Positions 21,824-33,005 are shown, counted from the first letter of the stretch. The stretch is 64,000 nt of DNA from Anastatus disparis (GCA_017163975.1 JAFFSR010000292.1:4543501-4607500); one strand, 5' to 3'. A program made the numbers and translations. The notes: a model not told the origin generated them from the letters alone.

Positions 21824-24800
21824 AGAGAAGCAGCGATAGCAGAAGGCCGTGGGATTTCTCTGCTTATCATCGGTCGTGACAACACATAGTTAAGGTAAAA
21901 TGAAAATTTTTGTAATTGAGTGACCAAAAGTAGGGAAAAGTAGGCAAATGCGAAGGAAACGATTTTTGCAATGATTTACTCTTAGTTATGCGTGTACACC
22001 TCTTAACTTTTAATCTTATTCCTTTTAAAACTTTTGATTTTTACCGTATAAATATAACGTTAATGAAAGTTCAGTTGAAAGCATCTAATTTAGATAAATT
22101 TGTATCTAAATTTCAGCTTAGAGATATTAAGGGTAAAAATTTTTCAACGATTTTAAAAATTTTAAAAATAAATATATATATATATATATATATTTAATTA
22201 ATGTTATCCTTTACCTAAAATTATGATAACTAATATGTTAACCTATTGGCTTGAAAAATAATATTCAACAACATTAAAGAATTTTAAAATATTAGGGACA
22301 CGAATAAATATTTATGCGCTTAAAATTTTAATATTAGTTTTCCTGTTTATTGAGGAGCGTACAGTAATATTTTATTTATTAATTTAAAATAGTTCTATCT
22401 TGAATCTTTTATTTTTGGCAGTTGTATTAAACCGGAATTAGTAATGATAAAAATTTTATCGAAGGTTTTTCAAACATTGATTTGACTAAAATTCAAAATG
22501 GATTAACGGAATTTGACATTTATAATAACACGTATTTGACGTTTAAACATTTGATTTTCAAATTAACTTGCGTTTTGACATATTTTACACTTATTAATAA
22601 TCAATATTTTAACATTTTACACGATAAGAGACATTGAAATTCCGCAAATATTTTAATTATATGTAAAACTATAATTCTGTCACGTTATAACTTTATTTTT
22701 AAAATTGAAATGTGTTATTATGCTTCAACCCAATTTTTAAGTATTTTAATTAAAATTTTCAGAATAAGTTATTAAACTCCGATCAAATTTTAAGTATTTT
22801 ATTTGAATTTTTTTTTCAAGATAGTAATGGTGAAGTTATTGCTTAAATTTAAAAAATTTTTATCTAAAGGAAAAAAAAAAAATATTGGTATTTAGATTGC
22901 AAGATTAATAACAAAGATGTAAAATATGTTTTTAGTTCCGTTCGTTTAACAGTTAAATTTTTGTTTTGTATCATTTAAACATAAGTACAGTATTTATAAC
23001 AGGCTCTGCTAAATATTTTAAAAAAATATTTGAGCAGATTCCCTTTTTATTGAGGTACCGTTATAATACTATCCTAACTCGAAAGCGTGAGGAGTAAGCA
23101 AAATTGAACCATATGTAGTTGTATTTGGGACTGTTTCCTTGTTCCTTTTCCTTTTTGAAGGATTTAGGTAATAAAATAAGAGTCTAAGGAAATTTTTTTT
23201 GAAGGATTAAAGTAATAAAATAAGGGTCTAAGGAAAATTTTTCAACACATGTCGGGTCTTTCCAAATTTTTTTACATATTCTCTTTTTCACGCTGCTGTA
23301 AACTTTATTTGTCTATATAGGAAAAAATAAATAGCCTTGAGTTTCAACTTAAATGATTTAGATTTTATGCGTTATTGTTATACATGTGCGCGCGTATATA
23401 GTTAACAACGATCGATTAAATTTATCAAAACAAAATTTTATTACAATTGTCGTAAGGGTCATAATAGTGTAACTATATAGAAAATATAATTATTATTTAT
23501 AATAATTTTAATTTTGGTTATATTTCGATTCGTTAAATTGTATATTGAATACTTACTAACTATGTGCCCATTTTTATAAAATAGAGTAGATTAATTAATT
23601 AATTATGCCTTTAAATAATTTCTATTTCCTAATTACATTCGAGAAAATCTATCCTTTTTAGGTGTAAAATTTTTATCAACGCTTTTCCTTTTAATTAGTG
23701 TTTATTTATCTACAATAAATAAAAATAAGGACTCAAAACATAATAAATTAATCTTAAATAGTCATTTGTACTTTCAACCTTAAGTTCGAAAATAGAATTT
23801 TTATATATTTAGTGAATATTTCATACACGTTTATAACAGTATGTCTACTAATTAATAAAATTTCATATACCCCCTTATAAATAATAGTAATATTTCGATA
23901 TATCACAACTAGAATAAAAGGGGGTATTGCTGACGTTTTGTCGAAGTTAAATTTTAAGCATTACAGAAAAAAATTTTTTTTTTTTGACTGAATTTGCTTC
24001 CTTTCCATGGAAGCGGCCCCATATAAATATTGCAAAACGTGCATATTAAGCTGCAATATATCGATGATAAATTAAATTAATATAAATTAAATGTAAAGGG
24101 TCCATGAATTTATTAATGTCATCTTGTACGATTTACTGCACGCTATTTACTGTTAAAATTTCAATTACTGGACGCCTATTACTGTGCTTACGTAACGTTC
24201 ATATATATTTAAAAGGTGTAACCATTTAAAATAAATATTTTTAGGTTCTTAACGTAAAAATTAAAATAAAAACAAAAAAAAGAGAGTGATAAGTTCTTAT
24301 AATTCTTAATTAGTATGCAAAACTAAACGAAATTTAAATCTTTAGTTAACAACGTTTCATAGCGCTATATAATACTTTTATATTTCTAACAATACTGAAA
24401 TTTTTCAATGAATAATATCATAAAAGAAATATATTGTATCAAATAAATTAAATCTTCACTAACCTTTAAAGATTGATTAATTATTAAACATAACATTATT
24501 TTATAAATTTTAAAGTGTTACTATTTTATAACAACCGTTATAAACAAACTTTTTCCTTTTATAACTTTTTCACTTTATTTTTAAAATTTTTAATAGCTTT
24601 GACAGTAATGTGCGCAAACTACGGAAAACGTGTGCGCATCACTGATTTGTTAATTTATTTTTAAATAAAATAGAAATCACATTTTTAAGCTCGATTTTAA
24701 ATTTTAAAACTATTTGTTATTGCAATTGATAATTTTAATACTAAATATATCACAAATAAATTAATATCAATGTTTTTATAAAGCATCCAAACGTCAAAAT

Positions 24801-26526
24801 AGTAAATTATCATAATTTTTGCTGAGGTGCAAGGTTCAAAAATCAAAAAAATAGTAAAAATAAATGATTTCTTTTCGGAAATACAGTTTTGTTAATATTA
24901 AATAATAAAATTACTTTGTGATTTATTTTTATCAACTAAAAAATAAAAAAAATATTAAAAGAATATGTTTAATGATAATTGACAATAGTTGGGGCAGCGA
25001 CAGCAATACCCACACTTGCAAACAAATAAAGTGTTAAATACCAAAAATTATTTAATAATAATCAATTCTAAACAAACCTTATAAGCAAAGACTCGAAAAT
25101 TTTAACAAAAATGACAATGTAATTACTGCAAATTTCTAAATGACAATATAATCATGATAAATTATATAACCTAAAAGCGGATCGCATTAATATTTTTTTT
25201 GGGAAAAATCATTTTTACAGCACTGAAAATTAGACTTGATAGATCAACCGTTACTAGCTAACAGCACATAGAAAAAATATGAAATTGCATAGTATTAAAT
25301 TATATCGTATTGAATGGTTAATTTTTTTGGAGTCAATTTATTAATGCTCGATATTTTTAGAAAAGGCAGGCAGACCGTAGCACGAAAATTCACTCGATTA
25401 TCTATCCTTTGCTTTACGCCTAAAAGAATAAAAACCACGCGATATCTAAAGAAAAATTGCAAAAATTGTAAAAACCCCATAATTTAAAAGAATTACCAAA
25501 TATTATTTTTCTTTTTATTTAAATTTTTAAATTGTAATCAATTAAACGAAATTATAAAGGAAGAAAATCAGCAGTAGTTGGCCATTTATTGTATTGGTTT
25601 TTTTGATAGTTAAATGAATAAACCACAACATTTAAAAATAGTTACAGATAATTTAAAATTCTGGATAATAATTATTAAAATATTATATGATCTAATACGT
25701 GTCAGAGGTGTACACTCAAGAGTTTACAGTCAATTTAGACCAAGACAAATAATTATTCAATAATTTAATTACCGTACTATCGAAATGTCTGAAAATTTAA
25801 AGTAATAATTCCGATTGTCAAAAGATAAACAACCTAGAGAATTAAATTAGAAAATCACTGCAACAATCTTCATCTCCTTATTTACCCATATTCAACATTG
25901 ACGCATTCTCCGCAGGAAACATTTCAGTCCAGGAAACGAAAATCCTGACATCTTGAAGACTAACATTATAGACTTAAGCTAAATGTACATGTGAAAACTA
26001 ATTGTCCGTTCGAGCCGATAAATTCAAAATATTATTAATTGAATAAATTGCGCTTTTATATGTATAAAATCTTCCACGTAAATCCGAAAAAGCAAAATTT
26101 TAAAGTGTACTAAGCTCATTGTTGATCTAGGTTACATATAATAATATACATATTAAAATAACACAAATAAATATACTTACATATACATGTACTATTTTAC
26201 TTAATAATTAGAAATATTGTATAATCATAGTTATTATTACATTTACAATTACATATATATATATATATACATATACATATTATGTAAATTGTCTTTCACG
26301 TAGTTATAATTAACTTCATTATAATATTTTTCTTTATATTATACTTATTGCAATTACTATTTACTTACTTCTATTGAAAACCTACCTAGATATTTGATAT
26401 AAAATACAAAATAATTATATAAGTTAGTTAGATATTATATACTATAAAACCCTACGTTGTAAAGTGCCTATTTATTCTCATCTCTGCAGTCGTGAGTAGT
26501 TTATTTAAGAAACAGTATAATTTAAA

Positions 26527-27712
26527 ATGGCTCCACGAAGGGGACGTTCCGCTCGCGCTCGAGGTCGTGGGGGTGCTGCGTCGCATGTCGCGGCCGAACA
26601 AACGCTGGCTCGCGAAATTAATGCCGAAAGGGAGCAAGGTTTAAGGAATACGCAGGACGTTGAAGGTACCTTAACTCAAGCAATTGTTCGCGTACCCGAG
26701 ACTAGCTCTCAATCGACTCAAGGCTTCGTAAGCCCAGACTTTTCGGAAACGACTAGTGATCCCGCGCTATCACTCAGTAATCACGTCGTGGATATAAAAA
26801 CAGCTGCAACGATTATCCCTATTTTTAACGGTGCAGATGATACCCTGCAAACATTTATTAGCATGTCAAGATGCTTATGAGTCGGTTGCACCAATGCATA
26901 GACTGTTTATGCTGAAGGTTATAAGATCTAAATGCACCGGAGAAGCTGAAAAATTTTTAAGGGGTAGACCAGCGTTTACTTCTTTAGAGGAATTTATAAA
27001 TGATATAAAACGGGGGTTAGGGCCGCGTGATAATTATAACTTCCTTTTAATAGAATTATCTAAAACCGCGCAAACGCGAGGGGAAAGCGTCCGGAATTAC
27101 GGAATTAGAATTAAAGATTTACTATCGCGTCTCGTGGACTCAATACACCGAACGTACCCGCTTGAAAGAGCCTACGAAATGGGACGAGGAACGCGCGATA
27201 ACGCGACTAGGTGTTTTATAGAAGGGCTTCACCATGACTCCGTTGCAGATAGGGTCCGGAACAAAAACCCCCCAACATTAGAGGAAGCTTTTAATTTAGC
27301 TCTAGAGGCTGAGAAGGCTCAAGGGTGGCGAGACTCCTTACACAATAACCACTCTCTTCTAAATTCTTCCCCGCGGAGACCTATACCCGTTGCCTATATT
27401 GGACAAGTAGACCAACAGCGTTCCTCTAGAAACTGCTTCCTGTGCCACAAACCAGGGCATCTGCGAAGGGACTGCCCTAACAACTTTCGCAGCAACCCTT
27501 ATCCTCGCAAAAACTACCAAAATAGTAGAGGACAGTACCGGCACAACCCCTATGCGCGAGTACATAATAATCAACAGATGCCCGAACAGAATAACGGAAA
27601 CTTTCAAAAAGATTTAAACTCAGAAGCAGCTCGAACCACCGGCGCAGGTACGAGCAGCCCCTCCCCAGCGCGCCGTGCAACATTCGTGTCTACTACAGCG
27701 CCGAAAAACTAA
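26527..27712 (+). pseudogene. gag: gypsy gag (capsid and zinc knuckle), one frameshift
   Basis: Gag packages the element RNA into virus-like particles. The start ATG at 26,527 is preceded by TTTAAA and opens a basic RG-rich N-terminus (MAPRRGRSARARGRGG). The first frame stops at 26,880, while the capsid continues in another frame from 26,831. The proteins would join around ...FNGADDTLQTFIS and ACQDAYESV if two bases were restored near 26,860, so this copy carries a frameshift. The second part has a gypsy-type capsid region (RGESVRNYGIRIKDLLSRL) and one CCHC zinc knuckle, CFLCHKPGHLRRDC (C-x2-C-x4-H-x4-C), then an Asn/Gln/Arg-rich tail. Gag ends at TAA 27,710-27,712. Protease follows in the -1 frame. 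Confidence 0.88.
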
Positions 27713-28011
27713 ATCAAGGCAAATCACCTGTAGTAATACTAAAAAATACAGTATTCAACGGGGAACAAGCAGATTTTCTGATAGACACAGGTTGCCCCAT
27801 CAATCTCTTGAAACAAGGGTGTCTGAAACCTCATTCATCGATCGACAAAAAAACAATATATAACCTGATAGGTATAGGTTCCGGCTTAGTTAAAACCCTT
27901 GGTCAAGTGACCCTTACCCAGGAAGGTACATGCATGAATTTTCAGGTTGTACCTGAAAATTTCTCAATAAGGGCAAAGGGGATCCTAGGAATTGACTTCC
28001 TAGAAATATGA
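27700..28011 (+). pseudogene. pol: gypsy aspartic protease, C-terminal end cut by an insertion
   Basis: In the -1 frame relative to gag, the translation contains the retropepsin active site as FLIDTGCP (Asp-Thr-Gly near 27,784) and, about 65 residues on, the typical GILGIDFL strand. The domain processes the Gag-Pol polyprotein after dimerisation. It is cut immediately after GIDFLE by the repeat insertion at 28,007. The reading resumes after 29,085 in the frame that continues into the RT frame (FLENREAILFFKKHGTGEM). Apart from that insertion the protease appears intact. Confidence 0.85.
27703..27712 (+). promoter_or_regulatory. Candidate gag-pol -1 frameshift site
   Basis: Gag ends CCG AAA AAC TAA. 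Reading on from the A-run one base back gives GAA AAA CTA AAT, which stays open into the protease (LNQGKSPVVILKN). GAAAAAC is close to the XXXYYYZ slippery heptamer consensus, and -1 shifting at the gag/pol border is common in gypsy elements. The site is inferred from frames only; no downstream pseudoknot was modelled. Confidence 0.5.
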
Positions 28012-29085
28012 TGTAAGAAGCTACGAACAGTACAATGACAATAAAAAATAAAAAAGAATTTAAGGGCTACTCTGTTCAAACAATTCTTTATTTAACGACG
28101 CTTATCAAATACATAATACTAATATAAATCTTCTTAGTCAGTAATTCTCTTAATTCTTCCATGATGGTGATGATCTTCAAATTAGTGATCCAATTAATTC
28201 ATAAAAACACTCTATTTCAGCCCAGTGTTTAATAAATATGATGTAAGAAGCTACGAACAGTACAATGACAATAAAAAATAAAAAAAGAATTTAAGGGCTA
28301 CTCTGTTCAAACAATTCTTTATTTAACGACGCTTATCAAATACATAATACTAATATAAATCTTCTTAGTGAGTAATTCTCTTAATTCTTCCATGATGGTG
28401 ATGATCTTCAAATTAGTGATCCAATTAATTCATAAAAACACTCTATTTCAGCCCAGTGTTTAATAAATATGATGTAAGAAGCTACGAACAGTACAATGAC
28501 AATAAAAAATAAAAAAGAATTTAAGGGCTACTCTGTTCAAACAATTCTTTATTTAACGACGCTTATCAAATACATAATACTAATATAAATCTTCTTAGTG
28601 AGTAATTCTCTTAATTCTTCCATGATGGTGATGATCTTCAAATTAGTGATCCAATTAATTCATAAAAACACTCTATTTCAGCCCAGTGTTTTGAAGATCA
28701 TTTCAGCCCACTAATTTGAAGATCATCACCATCATGGAAGAATTAAGAGAATTACTCACTAAGAAGATTTATATTAGTATTATGTATTTGATAAGCGTCG
28801 TTAAATAAAGAATTGTTTGAACAGAGTAGCCCTTAAATTCTTTTTTATTTTTTATTGTTATTGTACTGTTCGTAGCTTCTTACATCATATTTATTAAACA
28901 CTGGGCTGAAATAGAGTGTTTTTATGAATTAATTGGATCACTAATTTGAAGATCATCACCATCATGGAAGAATTAAGAGAATTACTCACTAAGAAGATTT
29001 ATATTAGTATTATGTATTTGATAAGCGTCGTTAAATAAAGAATTGTTTGAACAGAGTAGCCCTTAAATTCTTTTTTATTTTTTAT
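28007..29085. mobile_element. Tandem plus inverted ~230-bp repeat array inserted in pol, 15-bp target duplication
   Basis: Three head-to-tail copies start with TATGATGTAAGAAGCTACGA at 28,007, 28,237 and 28,468 (periods 230 and 231), and copies differ by only one or two bases. After about 28,690 the array flips, and two inverted copies follow to 29,085. The host sequence TTGACTTCCTAGAAA occurs on both sides (ending 28,006 and starting 29,086), a clean 15-bp duplication of the protease/RT junction. The reverse orientation contains ATGGAAGAATTAAGAGAATT and AATAAAG, but no protein family is recognisable. Tandem-inverted arrangement with a long target duplication suggests a retroposon-like or Penelope-like origin; this is a guess. 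Confidence 0.9.
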
Positions 29086-29143
29086 TGACTTCCTAGAAAA
29101 TCGCGAGGCTATTCTGTTTTTTAAAAAACACGGCACTGGAGAA

Positions 29144-32100
29144 ATGATTACGGAATCCAATTCATATCCGTTCATGCAAACAGCCAACATCTACCTTCCT
29201 CCTAGAAGCAAAACATTGATATCATTACCAATAAAAGCAACTCCTATAAAAGAGGGATATCTCCCTCGCATCAACATTGGCCCAGACGTATACCTAGGAG
29301 AAGCGCTCGTCACTCCAAAAGAAGGAAAAATAAAGATTTTCGCCATTAACTCTAGCTTGGAGGCGGTAAAAGCATCCTTTCCCGCCCCCGATTTAGAAGA
29401 ATACTCGTTTCCATCCGAGACACTTGAGGCAAGTCAAAATACAGAAAAAACCGAACAACGGACCGCGGATAGATTTGCAAAAATTTTAAAACTTATAAAT
29501 TTGGATAACCTCAACGAAGAGGAAAGTAACAGCATTTTAATTTTGATAAAAACCTTCGTTGATCAATTTTATTTAGAAGGTGACGGACTTGCAGGTACTA
29601 AGACCGTAACCCATAAAATAAAAATGATCCACGATACGCCTATTCGTACTAAACAATACCATTTGCCTCAGGTCTATCGGAAAGAAGCCGAAAAACAAAT
29701 CAAGAAGCTTTTGAGTGACGAAATAATACAACCGTCCATATCGCCATACAGTTCCCCACTTTGGATAGTCAGCAAAAAGCCTGGACCCGATGGCACCCCT
29801 CGCTATCGTATGGTCATTGACTGCAGGAAAATAAATGAAGCGAGTGTAGGTGATGCTTACCCCCTCCCAAACATCACAGAAATTCTCGAACAATTGGGAG
29901 GCGCGCAATATTTCTCTGTCCTTGACCTGGCATCCGGCTTCCATCAAATCCCGGTTGACGAAACATCTAAACAATTCACGGCTTTTCAAACACCACTAGG
30001 TCTATACGAATTTAATCGTCTCCCATTTGGCCTCAAGGGGGCGCCCACAACTTTCCAAAGGGCCATGGACAATATTTTGTCAGGACTCCAGAGTACGGAC
30101 CTGTTTGTTTATATGGACGATATCGTCATACATGCTGCTACCTTAAAAGACCACCACAGAAAATTATCTAACCTTCTAAAACGGCTAAAACATTTTGGGC
30201 TTGTTTTACAACCCGAAAAATGTCAGTTTCTTCGACGAGAAATCACCTATTTGGGTCATGTTATTTCTAGTGAAGGAGTAAAGCCAGATCCCAAGAAAGT
30301 GGAAGCTGTATCGAATTTTCCTCGCCCTAAAACACGGAAAAACATTAAACAATTTCTCGGTTTAGTGGGTTATTACCGTCGGTTTATTGAGAATTTATCA
30401 AAACTAGCAAGACCTTCAACCCTTTTGCTAAAGAAAAACACTCCCTTCATTTGGTCGGAACCCCAAGAGGAGGCATTCAATACCCTTCGTAACATCCTAT
30501 GTAACCACCCAATACTACAGTACCCAGACTTTAACAAACCCTTCATAGTTACAACAGACGCGTCAGATTTTGCCGTAGGAGCCGTTTTAAGTCAAGGTGA
30601 CTTGCGTAACGATCTTCCCGTCGCGTATGGTTCTCGAGTTTTGAATCAAGCAGAACAAAAGTACTCTACCACCGAGAAAGAACTTTTAACCATGATATTC
30701 GCATGCGAAATCTTTCGACCATACATATATGGCCGACTTTTTACTTTTTTCACTGATCATAAACCTCTTGTTTGGCTTTACAACTTAAAAGATCCGGTTT
30801 CGCGTTTGGCAAGATGGCGCGTTCGTCTTCGTGAATACGAGTTCAAAATAATGTACAAACCTGGTCGAGTGAATTCGAATGCTGACGCGTTATCGAGAAA
30901 TCCCGTGAAAAACCCATCCTCACCCAAACTGTCATCGAGAGGCCTGGAAAAGATGGCTGTCGACGTCGACTCGCCATCGGTTCCAGATTTCTGCGATGAC
31001 CACGATTTCCTGAATATTGAAATTTATGTCACCCAAGCATTCCTTGCGTGCGGCTCGCTTCAAGTTGATGACGCAAGCGGAGAGATCGCAAAAAGTGGAC
31101 ATATGATCAAGAAACGTGGTTTGAATTGCGCAGAGACGGGTCACCTAAGGTCGTCTAGGTACTGTAACCATTCTGAAATAATTGAGACCAGTGCCCGAAA
31201 GGTACTGAAGAGGCTTCCATGCCTGGAAAGGGATGATTGTACATCATCAGAAATGTGTGTGATAGAATGTGGCAAAGATACAGAGACGGGCCACCGAGGG
31301 TCGCCTAGGTACTGCGAACGTGCGGAAATTGCACTAAAGGAGCATGAAAGCTCAGAAGGTAAGTTAGCCGTTGAGATCGTATGTCCCATCCTATCTGTTG
31401 ATTACGTTTGCATTCGTTTCACTAAAGACCACTTGTTAATGAAACCCAACTCGATTATTCATTTCGTTTCCGCCGATTTGACTTTTGATACTGCTACAAG
31501 CCAAGACATTGTCGGCAATAACATGCTTTCTAAAGAGGACTTTACTGACCTCCTACCTTTGACTCTTGGACAATGCGTTACGTTTTCGATCGAAGGACAC
31601 TATATTTTTAATCTGGTTGTATCTAATACTACTAAAGACACACCCCTACTGACTGACGTACAGAATGCTTTGACTTGTTTAAAGACATCAATGGACAATG
31701 AAAAGATTGACACCGTAAGGGTTAGTAAGAAAGGAAATGGTTTTGAAGGACTTGATTGGCAACAGGTTGAGAATTTGGTTGTTGAAACCTTTGGAGCACA
31801 GAGTTATACAATTGTTATATGCACGAATGACCTTGTGTTCCCAGAGGAAACGGAGAGATCGGACATCGTGAAAGAATACCATGACTCTGTGTCTGGTGGA
31901 CATGCCGGAATAAATAAGGTTTTCCGGGAAATTCGGAAAAATTTCTATTGGGCAGGCATGAAGGAAGATGTAAGTAACTATGTCCGATCTTGTCCTAGTT
32001 GTCAGCAAAACAAATTAACAAGAGTAAAGACTCGACAGCCCTTACAGATAACAGATACTCCTACCAACGTACTCGACAAAATTCAAATGGACATAGTGGG

Positions 32101-32887
32101 ACCGTTACCTATTACTAAAAACAGCAACCGTTACTTACTAACGCTACAAGACTGCCTATCCAAATACTCTGACGCCATTCCTATCCCTAAAATAGATTCT
32201 GTCACAATAGCTTTGGCTCTGTCCAAAGAGTTCATTTCGAGATACGGATGTCCACGTGTCATTCAGACTGATCAGGGTACCAATTTTCTAAGTAAAATCA
32301 TGAACCAAGTTTGTTCTATTTTCAAAATTCGACAATTAAAGTCCACGGCTTTCCACCCTCAATCATTAGGTTCTCTGGAACGCTCTCATCACACATTTAT
32401 CGAATACTTAAAACATTACTGTGCTGACGATACCTGGGACGAGTGGGTTCGTTTCGGTATGTTCTCATACAACACTCACGTCCACGAAGCTCACCAATTT
32501 ACACCTTTCGAAGTTTTCTTTAACCGCAAGGCTCGAATACCATCAGAGTTCGCGAACGAAGCCGTTCCTTTAACATTTATTGAACTTATTGATAATTTGT
32601 TTCGCAAATTTTCTCACACCCAAGCTACCACAGCCTCTAGATTAAACCAAGCGAAAGAAAAATATAAAAAATATTACGATCGATTTTTAAACGTACAAGA
32701 CTTTCACGTGGGAGATCCGGTCTACCTTTTAAAAGAAATCAAACGATCCAAATTTGACAGTCATTACGAGGGGCCGTACGAAATAATTAATATCATAGGG
32801 GACATTAATGCAGAGGTAAGAATAAAGAATGGCACTAAGGTAGTTCATTTTAACAAACTAAAACATGCGACAATTAGGCCAAATTAA
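29144..32887 (+). CDS. pol: gypsy Pol: reverse transcriptase, RNase H, macrodomain-like spacer, integrase
   Basis: A single open frame of 1,247 residues. It copies element RNA to DNA in cytoplasmic particles and integrates it. Residues are numbered from the first ATG, though the true polyprotein starts upstream in the protease. RT spans about 150-400 with D261 (VLDLASGFHQ) and Y323-M-D-D326. RNase H spans about 465-590 with D472, E513 and D538, ending in the chromodomain-less ADALSRNP signature. A long spacer (590-905) contains two copies of an ETGHxRSxRYC motif (from 664 and 714) and a TARG1-like macrodomain pattern (about 745-895). Integrase has the zinc finger H913, H920, C950, C953 and the core D983, D1043, E1079 (exact D,D-35-E spacing). 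It ends in a GPYEI/HFNKLK-type domain. No frame damage is visible. The spacer is several times longer than usual for gypsy. Confidence 0.95.
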   Translation: MITESNSYPFMQTANIYLPPRSKTLISLPIKATPIKEGYLPRINIGPDVYLGEALVTPKEGKIKIFAINSSLEAVKASFPAPDLEEYSFPSETLEASQNTEKTEQRTADRFAKILKLINLDNLNEEESNSILILIKTFVDQFYLEGDGLAGTKTVTHKIKMIHDTPIRTKQYHLPQVYRKEAEKQIKKLLSDEIIQPSISPYSSPLWIVSKKPGPDGTPRYRMVIDCRKINEASVGDAYPLPNITEILEQLGGAQYFSVLDLASGFHQIPVDETSKQFTAFQTPLGLYEFNRLPFGLKGAPTTFQRAMDNILSGLQSTDLFVYMDDIVIHAATLKDHHRKLSNLLKRLKHFGLVLQPEKCQFLRREITYLGHVISSEGVKPDPKKVEAVSNFPRPKTRKNIKQFLGLVGYYRRFIENLSKLARPSTLLLKKNTPFIWSEPQEEAFNTLRNILCNHPILQYPDFNKPFIVTTDASDFAVGAVLSQGDLRNDLPVAYGSRVLNQAEQKYSTTEKELLTMIFACEIFRPYIYGRLFTFFTDHKPLVWLYNLKDPVSRLARWRVRLREYEFKIMYKPGRVNSNADALSRNPVKNPSSPKLSSRGLEKMAVDVDSPSVPDFCDDHDFLNIEIYVTQAFLACGSLQVDDASGEIAKSGHMIKKRGLNCAETGHLRSSRYCNHSEIIETSARKVLKRLPCLERDDCTSSEMCVIECGKDTETGHRGSPRYCERAEIALKEHESSEGKLAVEIVCPILSVDYVCIRFTKDHLLMKPNSIIHFVSADLTFDTATSQDIVGNNMLSKEDFTDLLPLTLGQCVTFSIEGHYIFNLVVSNTTKDTPLLTDVQNALTCLKTSMDNEKIDTVRVSKKGNGFEGLDWQQVENLVVETFGAQSYTIVICTNDLVFPEETERSDIVKEYHDSVSGGHAGINKVFREIRKNFYWAGMKEDVSNYVRSCPSCQQNKLTRVKTRQPLQITDTPTNVLDKIQMDIVGPLPITKNSNRYLLTLQDCLSKYSDAIPIPKIDSVTIALALSKEFISRYGCPRVIQTDQGTNFLSKIMNQVCSIFKIRQLKSTAFHPQSLGSLERSHHTFIEYLKHYCADDTWDEWVRFGMFSYNTHVHEAHQFTPFEVFFNRKARIPSEFANEAVPLTFIELIDNLFRKFSHTQATTASRLNQAKEKYKKYYDRFLNVQDFHVGDPVYLLKEIKRSKFDSHYEGPYEIINIIGDINAEVRIKNGTKVVHFNKLKHATIRPN
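31376..31828 (+). other. Macrodomain-like (TARG1/OARD1-type) region within Pol
   Basis: This is a sub-region of the Pol frame. The strand SIIHFVSAD carries H773, S776 and D778 in the same spacing as the ADP-ribose-binding strand of human OARD1. It is followed by GHYIFNLVV, then a helix with an N-x-L-x-x-x-L-x-x-M-type pattern, and then G864-N-G-F-E-G-L-D-W872 with V875 and a downstream E-x-F. That last block matches the OARD1 pattern G-x-G-L-D-x-L-x-W-x-x-V almost residue for residue. Differences are notable. The glycine-rich phosphate loop is not conserved, the position of the OARD1 catalytic lysine appears to be Ser, and the catalytic Asp is Glu868. The fold assignment is by eye from remembered family patterns. 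Binding may be retained without hydrolysis, or activity may be lost. Confidence 0.65.
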
Positions 32888-32994
32888 TATTATATTTAAA
32901 TATATACCACTTAATTTAATGGCGAATTATTAGATTAAGATTTCAAGCGTATCACTGGCGTTAATTTAAACTGTTTATAACAAACAGCTTTTGT

Positions 32995-33005
32995 AAGGGA
33001 TGAGG
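32995..33005 (+). promoter_or_regulatory. Polypurine tract
   Basis: The bases AAGGGATGAGG, all purine but one, lie directly before the 3' LTR start TGTGAATTC. This is the expected site for plus-strand DNA priming of a gypsy element. Confidence 0.8.

Larger units (their letters stand above)
20042..26526 (+). other. 6.5-kb non-coding leader between PBS and gag, largely foreign insertions
   Basis: No coding region is supported. Besides the foldback at 20,228-21,823, I see a (TA)n tract at 22,172-22,194, a 52-bp tandem duplication at about 23,151-23,250 (GAAGGATTWARGTAATAAAATAAGRGTCTAAGGAAA), and otherwise AT-rich DNA. A normal gypsy leader is a few hundred bases, so most of this stretch is probably inserted or captured sequence whose borders I cannot define. 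Confidence 0.55.

Noticed and set aside
20152..21927. Two open frames sharing the same ~43-residue Arg-rich C-terminus
   Set aside because: They are the two inverted arms of the same foldback; shared peptide reflects the arm sequence, not a conserved protein.
28007..29085. Hammerhead-ribozyme motif in the 230-bp unit
   Set aside because: I looked for a CTGATGA..GAAA core in both orientations and could not find it; a structure search could still change this.
32888..33005. env-like third ORF of an infectious gypsy element
   Set aside because: Only ~118 bp separate the Pol stop from the 3' LTR, with no open frame.
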